Positions 37,557 to 50,700 of a DNA stretch of 64,000 nucleotides are shown here, one piece after another. A program made the position numbers and the translations under genes. This DNA comes from Flectonema sp. DT1601. Taxonomy: Eukaryota > Euglenozoa > Diplonemea > Diplonemida > Diplonemidae. The stretch spans positions 434,001 through 498,000 of the forward strand of contig OZ025842.1 in NCBI GenBank assembly GCA_964019425.1, given 5' to 3'. The notes under the pieces are model-generated. The model worked only from the letters and a program-made list of their open reading frames with translations, was not told the DNA's origin and made no database searches. Numbering within the stretch: position 1 is the first letter of the stretch; each line of letters opens with the position of its first letter.

Positions 37557-40235
37557 CTACTTACCTCCCATCGTCTTCAGAACGTAGTGAAGGATACCTC
37601 CGTTGTTGTAATAAGTAATCTCAGCTGGGGTGTCAAAACGGAGAACCGCAGTGAAAGTCGCTCCCGTGCTGACGGTAACATTCACATCCTGACCTGGTTT
37701 GATTTCTCCACTGAAGTCAAATGAGAATTTCTCATCTCCCTTCAATCCTAATGACGCTGCTGACTCACCATCCTTGAAGCAAAGTGGTACGATCCCCATT
37801 CCTACTAAATTACTTCTGTGGATTCTCTCATAAGACTCAGCGATGACTACCTTAATTCCTAACAAGTTTGGTCCCTTGGCTGCCCAATCTCTTGATGACC
37901 CAGAACCGTATTCCTTACCAGCCAACACAATAAGTGGAATGGCGGCTTCAATGTACTTAGCGGAAGCATCAAATACAGACAATTCTTCACCAGAAGGGAT
38001 ATGGATTGTACGAGGACCAGTGTTTCCGGTTGGCGCGATCAACTTGTTTGATAATTTAGTGTTCGCGAAGGTACCTCTAGCCATGACAAGGTCATTTCCT
38101 CTACGAGATCCGTAGCTGTTGAAGTCCTTCTGAGCGACGCTGTTGTCCGCCAAGTAGGCTGCTGCAGAAGATGTCTTTGCAATTGAACCAGCTGGTGAAA
38201 TGTGATCAGTCGTAACAGAGTTACCCAAATATAATAAAACATGAGCATCCTTTACTACCTTTTCTGTTCCTCCAGATTTCTTAAAGAATGGAGGATCATG
38301 AATGTAAGTACTCTTTGGGTCCCATGGATATTGAATTGGATCAGTTGGGGCATCTAACTCAGCCCAACGCTTTGATCCTTCCTTAAGACGAGCGTAGACT
38401 GCCTTGAAGGTTTCCTTAGTAACGAACTTTTCCTCAATTTCTCTAATCTCGGACTGAGTTGGCCAGATGTCTGAGAGGAAGACTTCCTTACCATCAGTTC
38501 CCTTACCCAAAGCATCCTTCTGGATATCAATGTTCATGTTACCAGCAAGAGCGTAGGCAACAACAAGAGGAGGTGACGCCAAGTAGTTTCCAGCAGTGTC
38601 AGGGTGAACACGAGCTTCAAAGTTTCTGTTTCCTGATAAGACGGAAGTCATGACGAGACCAGATTCTTTGAATGCTTCTCCAACACCTTCGTAGAGTTCT
38701 CCACTGTTTCCAATGCAAGTCATACATCCAAATCCAGCCTTTGCGAAACCCTGCTCGTCGAGGAACTTATCAAGTCCTGAGTTTGCGAGGTATTCACGAA
38801 CTACCTGTGAACCTGGTGAAAGTGATGTCTTGATGTATGGCTTCACCTTCAGTCCTAACTCAGCAGCCTTCTTTGCTACTAAACCAGCAGCTATCAACAC
38901 ACTCGGGTTACTAGTGTTAGTACAAGAAGTGATAGCAGCAATAACAATATCACCGTGAGTCAAAGGGTAGTCTTTTCCTTCGAATGAGAGTTTGCCGGTA
39001 GCTGAACGCTTGTCTTCTGGAATACCAAAACCCTTAAATGACGATGGTGATTCCATACAAGTCTTGAAGTCAGACTTTAGATCACAACACTTAATATGGT
39101 CTTGTGGTAACTTTGGTCCAGACACACATGGGACTACGGTACTGATATCGAGTTCTAAACGTTCATCATCTGGGTATTCGATTTCGGTATCCTTTGAGGC
39201 ATCGTTCATCATTCCCTGAGCTTTACAGTAAGCAGAGACACGTTCTAAGTGTTCATCAGTTCTACCAGTAGTCTTTAAGTAAACAAGTGTTTGTTCATCA
39301 ACTGGGAAGAAACCACATGTGGCACCATACTCAGGAGCCATGTTTGCGATGGTTGCTCTATCAGCGATTGATAAGAATTGAAGAGAAGGTCCGTAGAACT
39401 CAACAAACTTTCCTACGACGCCGTGCTTTCTCAAGTTCGATACGATTGTTAGAACTAAGTCAGTGGCTGTGACACCTTCAGCAAGTTTACCAGTCAGTTT
39501 GTATCCGACAACAGTTGGAAGGATCATTGTCGATGGTTGTCCTAACATACCTGCTTCAGCTTCAATACCTCCAACACCCCATCCGAGAACACCAAGACCG
39601 TTAATCATCGTAGTGTGAGAGTCTGTTCCTACTACTGTGTCTGAGTACAGGAGATTGTTCTTATTAAATACAACACGAGCTAAGTATTCAAGATTGACCT
39701 GATGAACAATTCCATTACCAGGAGGAACAACTGTGAGACCATCAAATGCTTTTGATCCCCACTTTAAGAAAGTAAATCTCTCGTGGTTACGTTCGAATTC
39801 CTTGGCTTCATTCTTTTCTAAAGCATCAGCTGTTCTGGTGTGATCAACTTGAACAGAGTGATCGATGACAAGATCAACTGGAACCAGTGGGTTGACTTTC
39901 ATAGCATCTCCTCCATCAGCCTTCATACGGTCTCTCATTGCTGCTAAGTCAACCACGGCAGGTACACCAGTAAAGTCCTGCATTAATACTCTCGCAGGAC
40001 AGAATGGAATTTCAACTTTCTTTTGTTGGTTTTTCCAGTCTAAGACCTTCTCGATATCCGCCTCCATTACTTTAAAATTATCGCAATTTCTAATGCAAGT
40101 CTCCAATACCACTCTTACGGTGTACGGAAGTTTCTTAACACGATCGTCATTAAGCTTTGAGAGGTCGTAGAATTTGCATTTCTCTCCCAAGACATCGACC
40201 TCAGAGAGGATCTTATCAAATGGATTAGTAGACAT
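37557..40235 (-). CDS. Aconitate hydratase, cytosolic/IRP1 type
   Basis: Single exon, 892 aa, full length for the IRP1/AcnA family (human IRP1 is 889 aa). It converts citrate to isocitrate through cis-aconitate using a 4Fe-4S cluster. The three cluster ligands are present: Cys438 in SCTNTSNP, and Cys504 and Cys507 in [10 protein letters not shown]. Other family signatures are DHSVQVD at 125-131, [21 protein letters not shown] at 203-223, SYGSRRGND and [12 protein letters not shown]. There is no N-terminal extension typical of a mitochondrial presequence, although many protists target this type to both compartments. The C-terminus ends KTMGGK with TAG. A GTGAGC donor-like site near 40497 suggests a 5'-leader intron. 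RNA-binding (IRP) activity cannot be judged. Confidence 0.97.
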   Translation of the reverse strand: MSTNPFDKILSEVDVLGEKCKFYDLSKLNDDRVKKLPYTVRVVLETCIRNCDNFKVMEADIEKVLDWKNQQKKVEIPFCPARVLMQDFTGVPAVVDLAAMRDRMKADGGDAMKVNPLVPVDLVIDHSVQVDHTRTADALEKNEAKEFERNHERFTFLKWGSKAFDGLTVVPPGNGIVHQVNLEYLARVVFNKNNLLYSDTVVGTDSHTTMINGLGVLGWGVGGIEAEAGMLGQPSTMILPTVVGYKLTGKLAEGVTATDLVLTIVSNLRKHGVVGKFVEFYGPSLQFLSIADRATIANMAPEYGATCGFFPVDEQTLVYLKTTGRTDEHLERVSAYCKAQGMMNDASKDTEIEYPDDERLELDISTVVPCVSGPKLPQDHIKCCDLKSDFKTCMESPSSFKGFGIPEDKRSATGKLSFEGKDYPLTHGDIVIAAITSCTNTSNPSVLIAAGLVAKKAAELGLKVKPYIKTSLSPGSQVVREYLANSGLDKFLDEQGFAKAGFGCMTCIGNSGELYEGVGEAFKESGLVMTSVLSGNRNFEARVHPDTAGNYLASPPLVVAYALAGNMNIDIQKDALGKGTDGKEVFLSDIWPTQSEIREIEEKFVTKETFKAVYARLKEGSKRWAELDAPTDPIQYPWDPKSTYIHDPPFFKKSGGTEKVVKDAHVLLYLGNSVTTDHISPAGSIAKTSSAAAYLADNSVAQKDFNSYGSRRGNDLVMARGTFANTKLSNKLIAPTGNTGPRTIHIPSGEELSVFDASAKYIEAAIPLIVLAGKEYGSGSSRDWAAKGPNLLGIKVVIAESYERIHRSNLVGMGIVPLCFKDGESAASLGLKGDEKFSFDFSGEIKPGQDVNVTVSTGATFTAVLRFDTPAEITYYNNGGILHYVLKTMGGK

Positions 40236-41620
40236 GTTTTGTGAGGACTGGAATGATGTTTTTGAGATATGATAAAAACTGATTACTATTCAGTTCTTAC
40301 GTTGTTTCCAATAATTGGATTTCACACACTAGTTAGATTTCATTCTTTAGGTCTCTAAATAGAGGAATTTATTTTATGGTTTTTTTTAGGTTACTATTTT
40401 CGTTCTTCTTTTTTTTTTTTTTTCACTCTTTTCATGAAAATTCATTCAACATTCTCGTTTGTTGGTAATTAATGTGATGGTGTTCACTTGAAGCTCACCT
40501 TGTTTTTAACAAGAAACATAAACTAATAGTCAGGTTAGAAGGAACAGCTGCCCTGAAAAACAAATTAAAAAAAAAGACACAAAAAGAAAGCATGATAACT
40601 GCCAAGAAACTCACCTGCTACTGATTGGCTATGAAAGTAATGAAGTCATGTTCTCAGTCAGGTGTTGTAGTGTTGACTATAAAGTGAATACGAGTAGGGA
40701 GGGGAAGACTCTCTTGTAATAGAATTACTGCTTAGCCTCAAGGGTTGGCATGTCTTCATCTTCTTCTTCTTCGTCACCAGCTGGGGCGTCAGCGTCAGCG
40801 CCCATGCCTGCGCCACCCATGCTAGCGAGCATTTGTTGAATCTGCTCAGGGTCACCTCCTCCTCCAAGGTTCATTCCTCCCATGCCACCCATCATGCCTT
40901 CCATCCCAGGCATGCCTCCCATGCCTCCCATTCCAGGCATACCTCCCATACCACCTGGCATACCACCTGGCATTCCTCCGGCACCGAAGTCTCCGAGATC
41001 ACCCGCACCGTTGGCCTCGTCCTCGTCAACCCATCTGGTCCAGTCAACCTTCACGTGCATTTGTTTCTTAGCAACGAGTCCCTCCCAGTAGCCTGCTTCT
41101 TCATCTTTCTTCTTTAACTTCATCTCAATCTGTCTTGGCTTTACCGCCTGAGAGCTTTCCTCAGGAACGATCTCACCCTTCAATTCTAACTTGGTTACGT
41201 ATTCCTTACCATCACTCTTGCAACTGAACTCGATTGACTTTTCTAATAATTTGATATCAACATCTGTAGCATCTTGAACTTGAAAAGTTACCAACACAAC
41301 GTCTGGTCTTTCAGCCCACAATACTGGAGGAAGCTGCGGCATATTTTCTTAATTAATATCTAAGAATTTGAGGAGGGGGGGGGAAAAAAAATATAATTTA
41401 AAATCCGATCGCCTTCGATTGTATACGAGGAACAGCTCGTTCGATGTCATTTTTATAAACTGTTTTGTTTCAAGTTAGAAAACTTTAATTAACAACAATA
41501 AGATTATGTTCACTTAGAGACTTAAGAGATTATAAGTTAAAGTCTATGGACGAAATTATTTAGGGGAAAAAAAAAAGTTTTTTTTTTTTTTTTTAAAAAT
41601 CATCAGAAAGCTCGACATTC

Positions 41621-41658
<38 letters not shown>

Positions 41659-44600
41659 GGAAAACAGCCATGGAGAGCGAATCGAAAAAAAAAAAAAAAA
41701 AAACTTTTACTTAGTGTCCAGAACACAACATAAGCGAAAATTACGATAATTAATAAGGTATTCGAACCAAATTTCAGAAGCGGTGCCACTACAATCGCGA
41801 TATGCTCAGTCAGATTTTTTTATAGTAGTTAGTGGGAAGACAGAAAACCCCCATAAAAGGGAAAACACGTCACTTGGAAGATTAAAAACTTCTGTGTAGC
41901 CCACCTTCAAGAAAAAAAAAGAGAAGAAAAAAAAAAATGAAATGAACGAAACATAAAAAAAAAACTCTCGTTTTTCTTAATCACTAAAAAAACCAATTCC
42001 AATACAAAACGATTACCAAAAAGTACATTTATTATGTGCAATGCCCACATTGACTTATTTGATAACAGACACGATGGTATACGCGTCCACATTTTCTGCA
42101 AGTTTGCACTTTCTGAACTTCAAATTCAAAAATTTTCGCCTGTTCAATTCCCTCCGTTGCACAAGTTTCACAATTCATCGCCGCATTTTCATAACATGAA
42201 TCACAATTTTGAACTATGTGTTCAATCATTTTATTTCGCATAGTCTCTAGTGTTTTAACCAACAGGCAAGCAGACACTGGAGCGTCGCTAAGTGAAGGCT
42301 GAGATTCATTAAAGGCTAACAAGTCTGAAAAAGAATACAATTCCGTACCTTGAACAGCATAGGCCATATTTTCAGGAATCAGTACGGGATGATCAGCGAG
42401 ATAATTTTTAAAGTCATCGCATGTCGATGTTGTTTTATTTATTACAGATAATTGAATGCGAAGATCACGAGCTTGTCTCAATGGTTCAACTTTATCAAAA
42501 AGGACAGGGTTAATAGCACTCACACACACAATAGGTTTATCCCAAAGTGACAACAAATACTCATGAGCGTCTCGACATACTGGTCGAGGCTTCACGTCCC
42601 ATGAGAATAATACTCTCGCTGGAACTGTTATTAAAAGTGAGTCATCATGGCATCCGTTGCAATAATACTTTCCCATGTACCAACAGAATCGCACAGTGTC
42701 GTATCTCCATGAAAAATAAATAGGAGACCAAGTTTTCTTTAATGTTCGTAAACAACCTTTACATTTCTTTCCTTGTCTTTCTATTCTTCTTTCTTTTTCA
42801 GAATAGTCGGAGTGTTTTTCTTTGATGTCAGTAATTAATTTGATTCGATGTTTTTGATGGTCGTCATCACCCTCAAATACTGTACTTGGTGCAGACACTG
42901 AAAACGAGCTATTCCTACTAGTCGAGCCAGAAGGTGGTTGTTTTGAATAAGATGAATTAGGTGGTGGTGTTCCAGGAAGCTTATTAAATGATCCTTGGCT
43001 TTGACGAGCTAAAATATCTGCTGATGTCAACGAGCTTAGAAGTAACGTTGGATCTAGTTTATCGGATGTCGCCATTGGACTCGCTGATTTCGATGAATTT
43101 GCGGTAGGCTGACTAATTATCAAATCAGAAATGTCGTCATCGATACCTCCACAAATAGCTGAATGGTTTCCAAGATATTCTTTTATAAATTCAAGTCGTT
43201 TTGGATCATCTCTACTTTTGTGAAGGACCAACAGCTGTTCTTGACCTTTATACTCTGGTTGCGTCCATGCTATTTTTCCTCCATAAATGTGAACGCACGT
43301 TCCAGTGATATTTTCTTCCAATCGATTATCCATAAATATCCATTCAGTATTCACTGATGACAGATCATCTGAGAATGATAGCGTCCTATCAGATCCTTGA
43401 TAAGGACCTGGTACTACACACTGACTGGTGTTATCATCCACTAGTCTTCCTTCTTCAAGTCTGAATGCACATGGAGCTCCTGTTCTTGTTAAGACCAGCC
43501 TACTACCACATATCGATATTGATATCCTGAGATTAGTTTCTGAATGAACAAGAGTAAATCTTACTTTTGAAACATCCGTCACATTATTTGATATTTGTTG
43601 AACTGATCTCGAATCAAGTAGACGATGAGCAGTATGTATTCTTGAGATGAAGTCATTATTTTGTCTGAGCAGCTGTGTGACCTGATCCTCTAAAGAACTA
43701 TTCACTGACAGCAGGTGACGAACATACGGATCTCGTTCTATCGATCTCTCCCTTCCTTGAACCATTTTTAACATATGAGAAGATAAATTGAACTCATCAC
43801 TTTGGATAATTGAAACAGGAGACATAGAGCATTCGGACGGACTGGTACTGGTGGGTGGTTGGATTTGAGGGTTGATGTCGGGTTTTACTTTTTTATCAAC
43901 TGCTCGTTGACGTCTCCACTCTTCTAATTCTCTTCTAATTTTCTCTTTTTCACTCAAAGACGGTTGTGCTATCAAATCAGAGTCAACACTAACATCAACG
44001 CCAGGAGGTAGGCTGTCAAAGGAACTCGTCGAGTCAATCGTACCAGCCGCCACTCTTTTTTTAGTTTTTCGTTTTTTTATATCATTCTCATCCTTAGCAT
44101 CACCAGCTGCAATTTTTGCATACTGGTGTTTCGGTGATGTTTTTGGTGTGATTCTCCTCCGAACTGTTTTTTTTATATCACTCGTATCCACTGATATTCC
44201 GTTTACCACAACAGTTCTTGTTGTTTCAATCACTGGTGTGGGGTCCTGTTCCCATGAGAGATCCGCAGGTAAAGTGTGTTCAGAAGGGACGATAAGAGGA
44301 AGGTTAAATATAAAATAAGGATCTGACATAATCTTTGAATCAGTCGAAGCACGATCAGCTAAACTGCATCCTCCGATTGGCATTACAATATCTAATAGTT
44401 GTTGAAAGAGGGTTGGTGATGTGATTATTGCCATTTTTTGAAAATAAGCCATCACATGAGCATCATCGACTTCCATTAGTAAGGCTATTGCTGCTGTTAG
44501 AGTCTGATCGTTTAGAGATGCTCGCAACCATCTTCGTCCAAGGACACGTTCTGAAGGATAGCTTTGATTTTTAATCTTTTGAACCTTATCATATGCCCAT

Positions 44601-47188
44601 GCGTATTCCATATCATGATCATGTCTTTCAAGGGTAACAACCCAACTCCATAAATGAACACCTCTGTGTAAACCATCACACAATACATCTTCCAACTTAT
44701 CAATTAGGGGTGCTATGTCTAACCCGTCAGCCATTACTTTCTTTTCAAGTGTATTCTCCGCCTGAGACATAAGATGCCGAACCTCTTCCTTCAAAGAGGA
44801 TAGTAGTGATGGCATCTTTTTGGATTACTGTTCATAAAAGGAAATGACTTATAAAATTATAAAGTGAAGAGATGGACTGCAGAACATGTGGACATCGTTT
44901 CAACTGTTATTTATTATTAACTAAACCTGCTTGTGTGTGTATGTAGGGGTAACTTGATGGGGGGGGGGGGGGGGGGGGGTTGAATGTTTGAATTTGTAAA
45001 ATACAACTGTTTTGTATCGCGTAACATAGCGATGGTTTAACATCTGTTTGATGGGGGGGGATGAAAAATAAAATTTATTTAAAAAAAAAAAAAACGAGAA
45101 ACAACATCACAAAACAAAGAATTCTTTTTTTTTTTTTTTTTAAATGTTCTTCGGATGAGGTGCGTGACAATAACCTGGTATAATGCAGCAGGGGAAATGG
45201 GTATTGGGGGGGTTCAAGACAAACACAAAGAAAAGGGAGGGTTGAGGGGGGAGATTCATAGTTGTTTTTTTCTTTTTTTTTTTAAATTTATTTTTTATTT
45301 TCCTCTTTTTTTTATTTTTTTTATTATCTTTTTATAATGCATCATATGGGTCTTCCGAGATACCGCACCAGGGCGTCAAAAACTAATTTTGGAACGTCAC
45401 TCGCCCTCTAAATGCTAGAGCCAGCACTGCAGTACCCGAAAGGGGGGCCGAATGTGGGCGGAAATCGGGAGTAAAAAAAAAAAAAAAAAATTCAAAAAAA
45501 AGAATAACAACAAAAGGGGGAAATGAGAAAGAATCGGAGGGAAGACTAAAATAACCAAGGGCATGGGGGAAGGGAGAAATTGGCTACCTCCGTGCACAAT
45601 AAGAGAGAATTTCATTTATATTATTTTTTATTTTTTTTTTATTTTTTTTCAGTCATTCACCTTCTTTGTGCTCCGTGGGACAAAACAGTTGCGTGGTTTT
45701 TTTTTTTTTTTTTTTTTAAATTACAGGCCGATTCAAGAAATAGAGGGTTCGATTCCCACCGTAGTGGAAATCAAAAATAATAATAATAATAAATAATAAT
45801 AATAAATAAACGGCTGCCTAAAACTAAAGACATTGAGTACCAGCAGAAAAACTGTTGCATACCGTGTGCGCATACATATCTCAGTATAAAAGAGAAATGA
45901 AAGTAGTTAAAACTGCCAGTTTATTGTCCTTGTTTGGTTTGGTTTGGTTTGGTTTGGTTTGGTTCCAACAAACATTTACTCCCGACTTTTTGCTCTTTTT
46001 TTTTTTTTTTTATTCATTGATGTTTTGGAACACATAGCGACAGCTCAAACAGATACTGCTCTCTGCAGTCTCAAAGATACGAACTGAGACAAACACAATG
46101 GCAACGTTTACACACAGCGAAGTGGTCCGTGATAAGCAAAAGAGAAGTAGCACCACAAAAAGCAACAAAGAAGGCATTCACACTACAAAAATTACGAAGG
46201 TGTGCGTGGGGGATGGTCAAACGCATTCTACATTTTTTTTTTTTTTTTTTTTTTTTTAAAAATCCCTAAGGGAATGATAACAATATCCGCGGCTCAAATC
46301 TCCCTGTCATGCAAACCTTTTGCATTCAGTGATTTGTTTTATCGTTACTGAGAATGGAGAGTCAGAACGAGAGGATTAATAGAGTGAGAAGGGTCCTCTC
46401 AAAAAAAATGATCCTTTTTTTTTTAGCTTTGCTTCGATTAACTTTACTTCATTTAAACCTTAGTCCGTAATACAAGAGGGGGGAAACAAAAAAAAAAAAA
46501 AAAAAAATTAAAAATCGTACAGATTTTCTTCCTCAACTGATTAACACGTGGAAGGGGAGGGAGGAATGGCAAACAAACAGGAAAAGCAGACACAAAATAA
46601 GCTGGCATCATAACGAAGGAACACGACACGGAAGAAGAACATTCAACAAGCGAAAACAAATATAAGGTGCAACAACAAACATAAGGAGTCAGTAATAACC
46701 CGACATTTGTTAACCGCAAACAACCTACTCCTGATGAAAAATTTTCAGCAATTCTTTTTTTTTTTTTTTTTCCCTTCTTTCCTTGCTTTGCCGCAGAACA
46801 GAGCACGTGAATGCTTCAAGGAAGTCAGTTATCGTTAAAGGGGCTGCGGATTTTTTTTATTTATTTATTTCATTTATTATTTTCATTTTTTTTTTTTTCC
46901 ACTTCACAACAACTCGTCAATCCAGTAAATAGAAAATAACGAAATAATCGATACTGTGAGCAAACCAGCGTGTCTGCACGATTGAGCTGTTACTCATTCA
47001 CGAGAGATGATTACTCATGAAGAGTAGATTTGATTAATTTTGAGATAGGGGTAGAGCTGCATTATTACCCAAACATTTTTTCTTCTTTTTTCTTCTCTTT
47101 TTTTTTTGTTTTTCTTCGCTTTTTATTCTCGAACAACAATCACAGAGCCCTACCGATAGCAATCAGTACCGCTCTATGTTCAAACTCC

Positions 47189-47222
<34 letters not shown>

Positions 47223-47741
47223 AATCTCAAAAAAAAAAAAAAAAAAAATGTTGGCCTTTTAAAGCTAACCTTCTTCACTGACTTGTTAAGTAAAATTGCG
47301 ATCTGTGTGGCACGCATAAGAGAAAGTCAATAACATAACACACACCAACAGAAGACAGCGAAAGCTTTCTTTTTTTTTTTTTTTTTTTTTTTTTTCGGCA
47401 CATTCTACAGTACAATACAAGAAAACAAAATCACCATAATAAAGTGACTATAGTTTTCCTTTTTAACAGTTCATTTGCATATCCTGCTTCGCGTACTTTT
47501 GAAAATGTGGTATGTAGACAGAACACGATTACAAACTGCTTCCTATTGACATTAGTAACAGGAAGTAACAGGAATATCGAATGCGAAGCAAATGAAAAAA
47601 AAATAATCGCAATTACTCTTGTTTGAAAACAGAAAAAAACCAAAAAAAAAAAAAGGACTAAAAATAACCGCGTTCAGAAGGCAGCCACCACCCCCACACG
47701 CACACCCTACAATCAACACTATACATTCTGTTCAGGGGGAA

Positions 47742-47775
<34 letters not shown>

Positions 47776-50700
47776 CGAACTGGGTAGGGGGAAAATCCAA
47801 GGTCGAGACCCTGGGGACAGAGACAGAGGGAATACAAAAATGCTACTAATAGAGAACAAGGTACTTGAATGACAGATTATTTTATTTTTTTTCCTTTTTT
47901 TTTTTTTTTTCTTAATTTTTTTTTAAAGAAATTTCAAAAAAATATATTAAAAAAAATTAAAAAAAAAAGAAACCTTTCAAATACTAGGATTTGAAATAGA
48001 AGTTTCCTTCGAAAAAAAAACACGAAGGCTTCGGCGTGAGAAGAGTAACCGCGTGCTTGCACGTTGTAACCTGTTTGTGCGTGGTTTTATTTATTTATTA
48101 TTTAAAAAAATAATAAATACTTCATACTGAACCTAAACAAACATACCATTCGCAATAATTTCTTACTCTGTCGTCATTTCACCTTTCTCACCAGCCTTTT
48201 CAACTGGTACTGCTTTGTCTCCCGCAAAGCCATCCTGTTTTGAATTTTTTTTTTTTTTTAATTTCCTTTCTCCTTCGATCCATTTAATATTATAAAAATA
48301 ATTAATTCATACGAAGTCATCGTTTACTACTTCAGCCTGGACCTCGCCGCTTGATGAAGAGGAAGCAGAGCTTTTGCTGCCTCCATCACCAACCTTCTCT
48401 CCGTAAGTTGGGTACCTAATTGTTTGTTAAATTATATTTTTAAAAAAAAAATATACATATAGTAGATGGAAGTGCCCTACAATTTGGAGGGCGTGTAGGG
48501 CGCTTGTAGGGCGCTTTTAATATAAATATTATTTTGGAGGGCGCTTTTTTTTACCTTTTTTATTACTATAAGACAGCTAAATTGACGTCGACTTACACTG
48601 ACGCACAAGTATTTTGACGCAGAAGCCAAAAAAAATTTTTGACATGCTTGGCAGTCTTTCGAAAAAGAGAAAAAAGGGTGTCACGGGGTTCGAACCCGAG
48701 ACCTCCAGGTCATGGTTCGGAGGTCAACAATGGCAAAAACAATAGGCTACTCCTTGAGAGCTTCCGGAGCCTGCTGCAATCCCTGAAGCTGAAACTCATT
48801 TCAGTGGACGATGCATCCCAGATCTACAAGGAGCTGATTAGCCCGCAGAATGCACCGAGTCGAATATAGAGGGATTCGAGGAGGGAGAGTGCGTTCTTAC
48901 TAACCTGTTAATAGGCCGGTCTTCACGGTACCTTGTGAGAAAAAAAAGAAGTTTACTGGTGGCAAGTAAACTGATATCCCAGAGACGCATTTGATCGGGC
49001 GAACCGGAGAAAAGTCAAATAAGATGCGATTCGACCCTCGCTGAGGGCAGGGGTGTGTCAAAATGAGCTCGGCATTATATTAAATTTAATTAAAAAAGCG
49101 CCCTACGCGCCCTCCAGCGCCCTATTTTGGCCCTATTTTGGCCCTACAATGGCCCTATTTTGGCCCTACAATTTTTTGTGGCTGATTTTCACCAGGCGCC
49201 CTCCAAATTTGGAGGGCACTTCCATCTATGATATACCGTAATTATAAATATCATGGTGTATAAAAAGTCTCCAAATCTCCAAAAAATGGCCAAATCCACC
49301 ATCTTTATTATATCCAAAGTTTTTTTAGTACAATCATTCACAGAAAACACTTAGCAAAATTCGGATTCCAGAATTTTCTTTTTTTGACCTTTTTCTTTTG
49401 ACTTTGGTACTAAATTATCGACATTTTGAACTGGTTAAAGTTCTACAGGCTGGTCTTGTGTACCAACCTGGTGGGGGATTGATAACTAATGTTGAAGTTG
49501 CTTCCAGATACATATCAGGACAACATATCCACAAATAACGTTGTTGGTAGCTGGTTGCACACCAGTCTTAATGAATGATGTCAAAATTCCTAAAAGCAGC
49601 AAGTAGTAGTCTAGACGAGGCCAACTACAACTAAGGAGTTCCCTTCTCCAATCGTTGTAATACACCGAGGTATGAGGTGCGGTATTAAGAAACATGAACT
49701 CATGTTCACAACTACGGACTTCAGGAGCTCGAGTGGATTTGCAGGATTCACAATACCTGCTTTTATAAAACCAGCCATGATAGTATTTTTCGTAATACTA
49801 TCAAGGGCTGTCACTATCCACCCAATTTGCGGCCCTCGAATGTTCTTCGTTTTTGTGATCTCCTTCATCCATTTTGACATGGGTTCGGATTCAGGAGCTC
49901 CCTTTGGACCCTTCCCTTTCGCAGCGCGCTTTAAAGTTTCTATCAGCTTTTTGCTTTGATTTTTTCAACTTTTCCTCCCGCTTGCGCATCTGATGCTTCT
50001 TTGAAGTTGGCCATGACAGTTAGATCCAGCCGGAGATGAGAAGTCCATCCGCCTTGCACCAGTATAACCGTGATATTCGCTTCTTCAAATCGACTAAGGA
50101 CTTCCTCAGTTATCTGCCCCCTAAACTGGTCATATACTGCGAGGCCAGGGTGATCCGATTAGAGTCCCAGCTCCTGGCGTTTCTTAATAAAGTATGGGAC
50201 TATTGCTCAGAAACCTTGACCCAGCTGATAGGAGTTCTGCTTGGCGCTACTTTCGCAGTGGTTCCAAGACGGTATCCAACCCTTCCGTTCCAGGAACTTG
50301 TTGGTCCATGTTGCTTGTAGGGAACCGGAATCCACGCGTTCCGGCGTATCACCTGTGCTTGAAACCAGAGAAGAGAAGCAAACACAGCCACCATAGGCAC
50401 GGATACTCTCAATTAAATCGAGCACATCAGTGGTTAAGATGGTTGGTCTCCCAGATTTCACCTGCCCTTCTAGTGGTTCTCCCTTTGTCTTCCTCTTTTG
50501 TTCCTCAACCAAGAGCTTCATTGCCCTGCCCGCACTGTTGATCTCTTCTTATGGTCCGTGTTGAAGTATGCAATCGCCCTTGACACATTGGTGGCAGAGT
50601 TCACCATCTCACCAATGTTAAGCAACTCCCCCCTTGACCACTTCTCATAGCAGCGAGACGTTGCTCTTTTACCCGCTCCTCTTTCTTTATCAAACCCAGC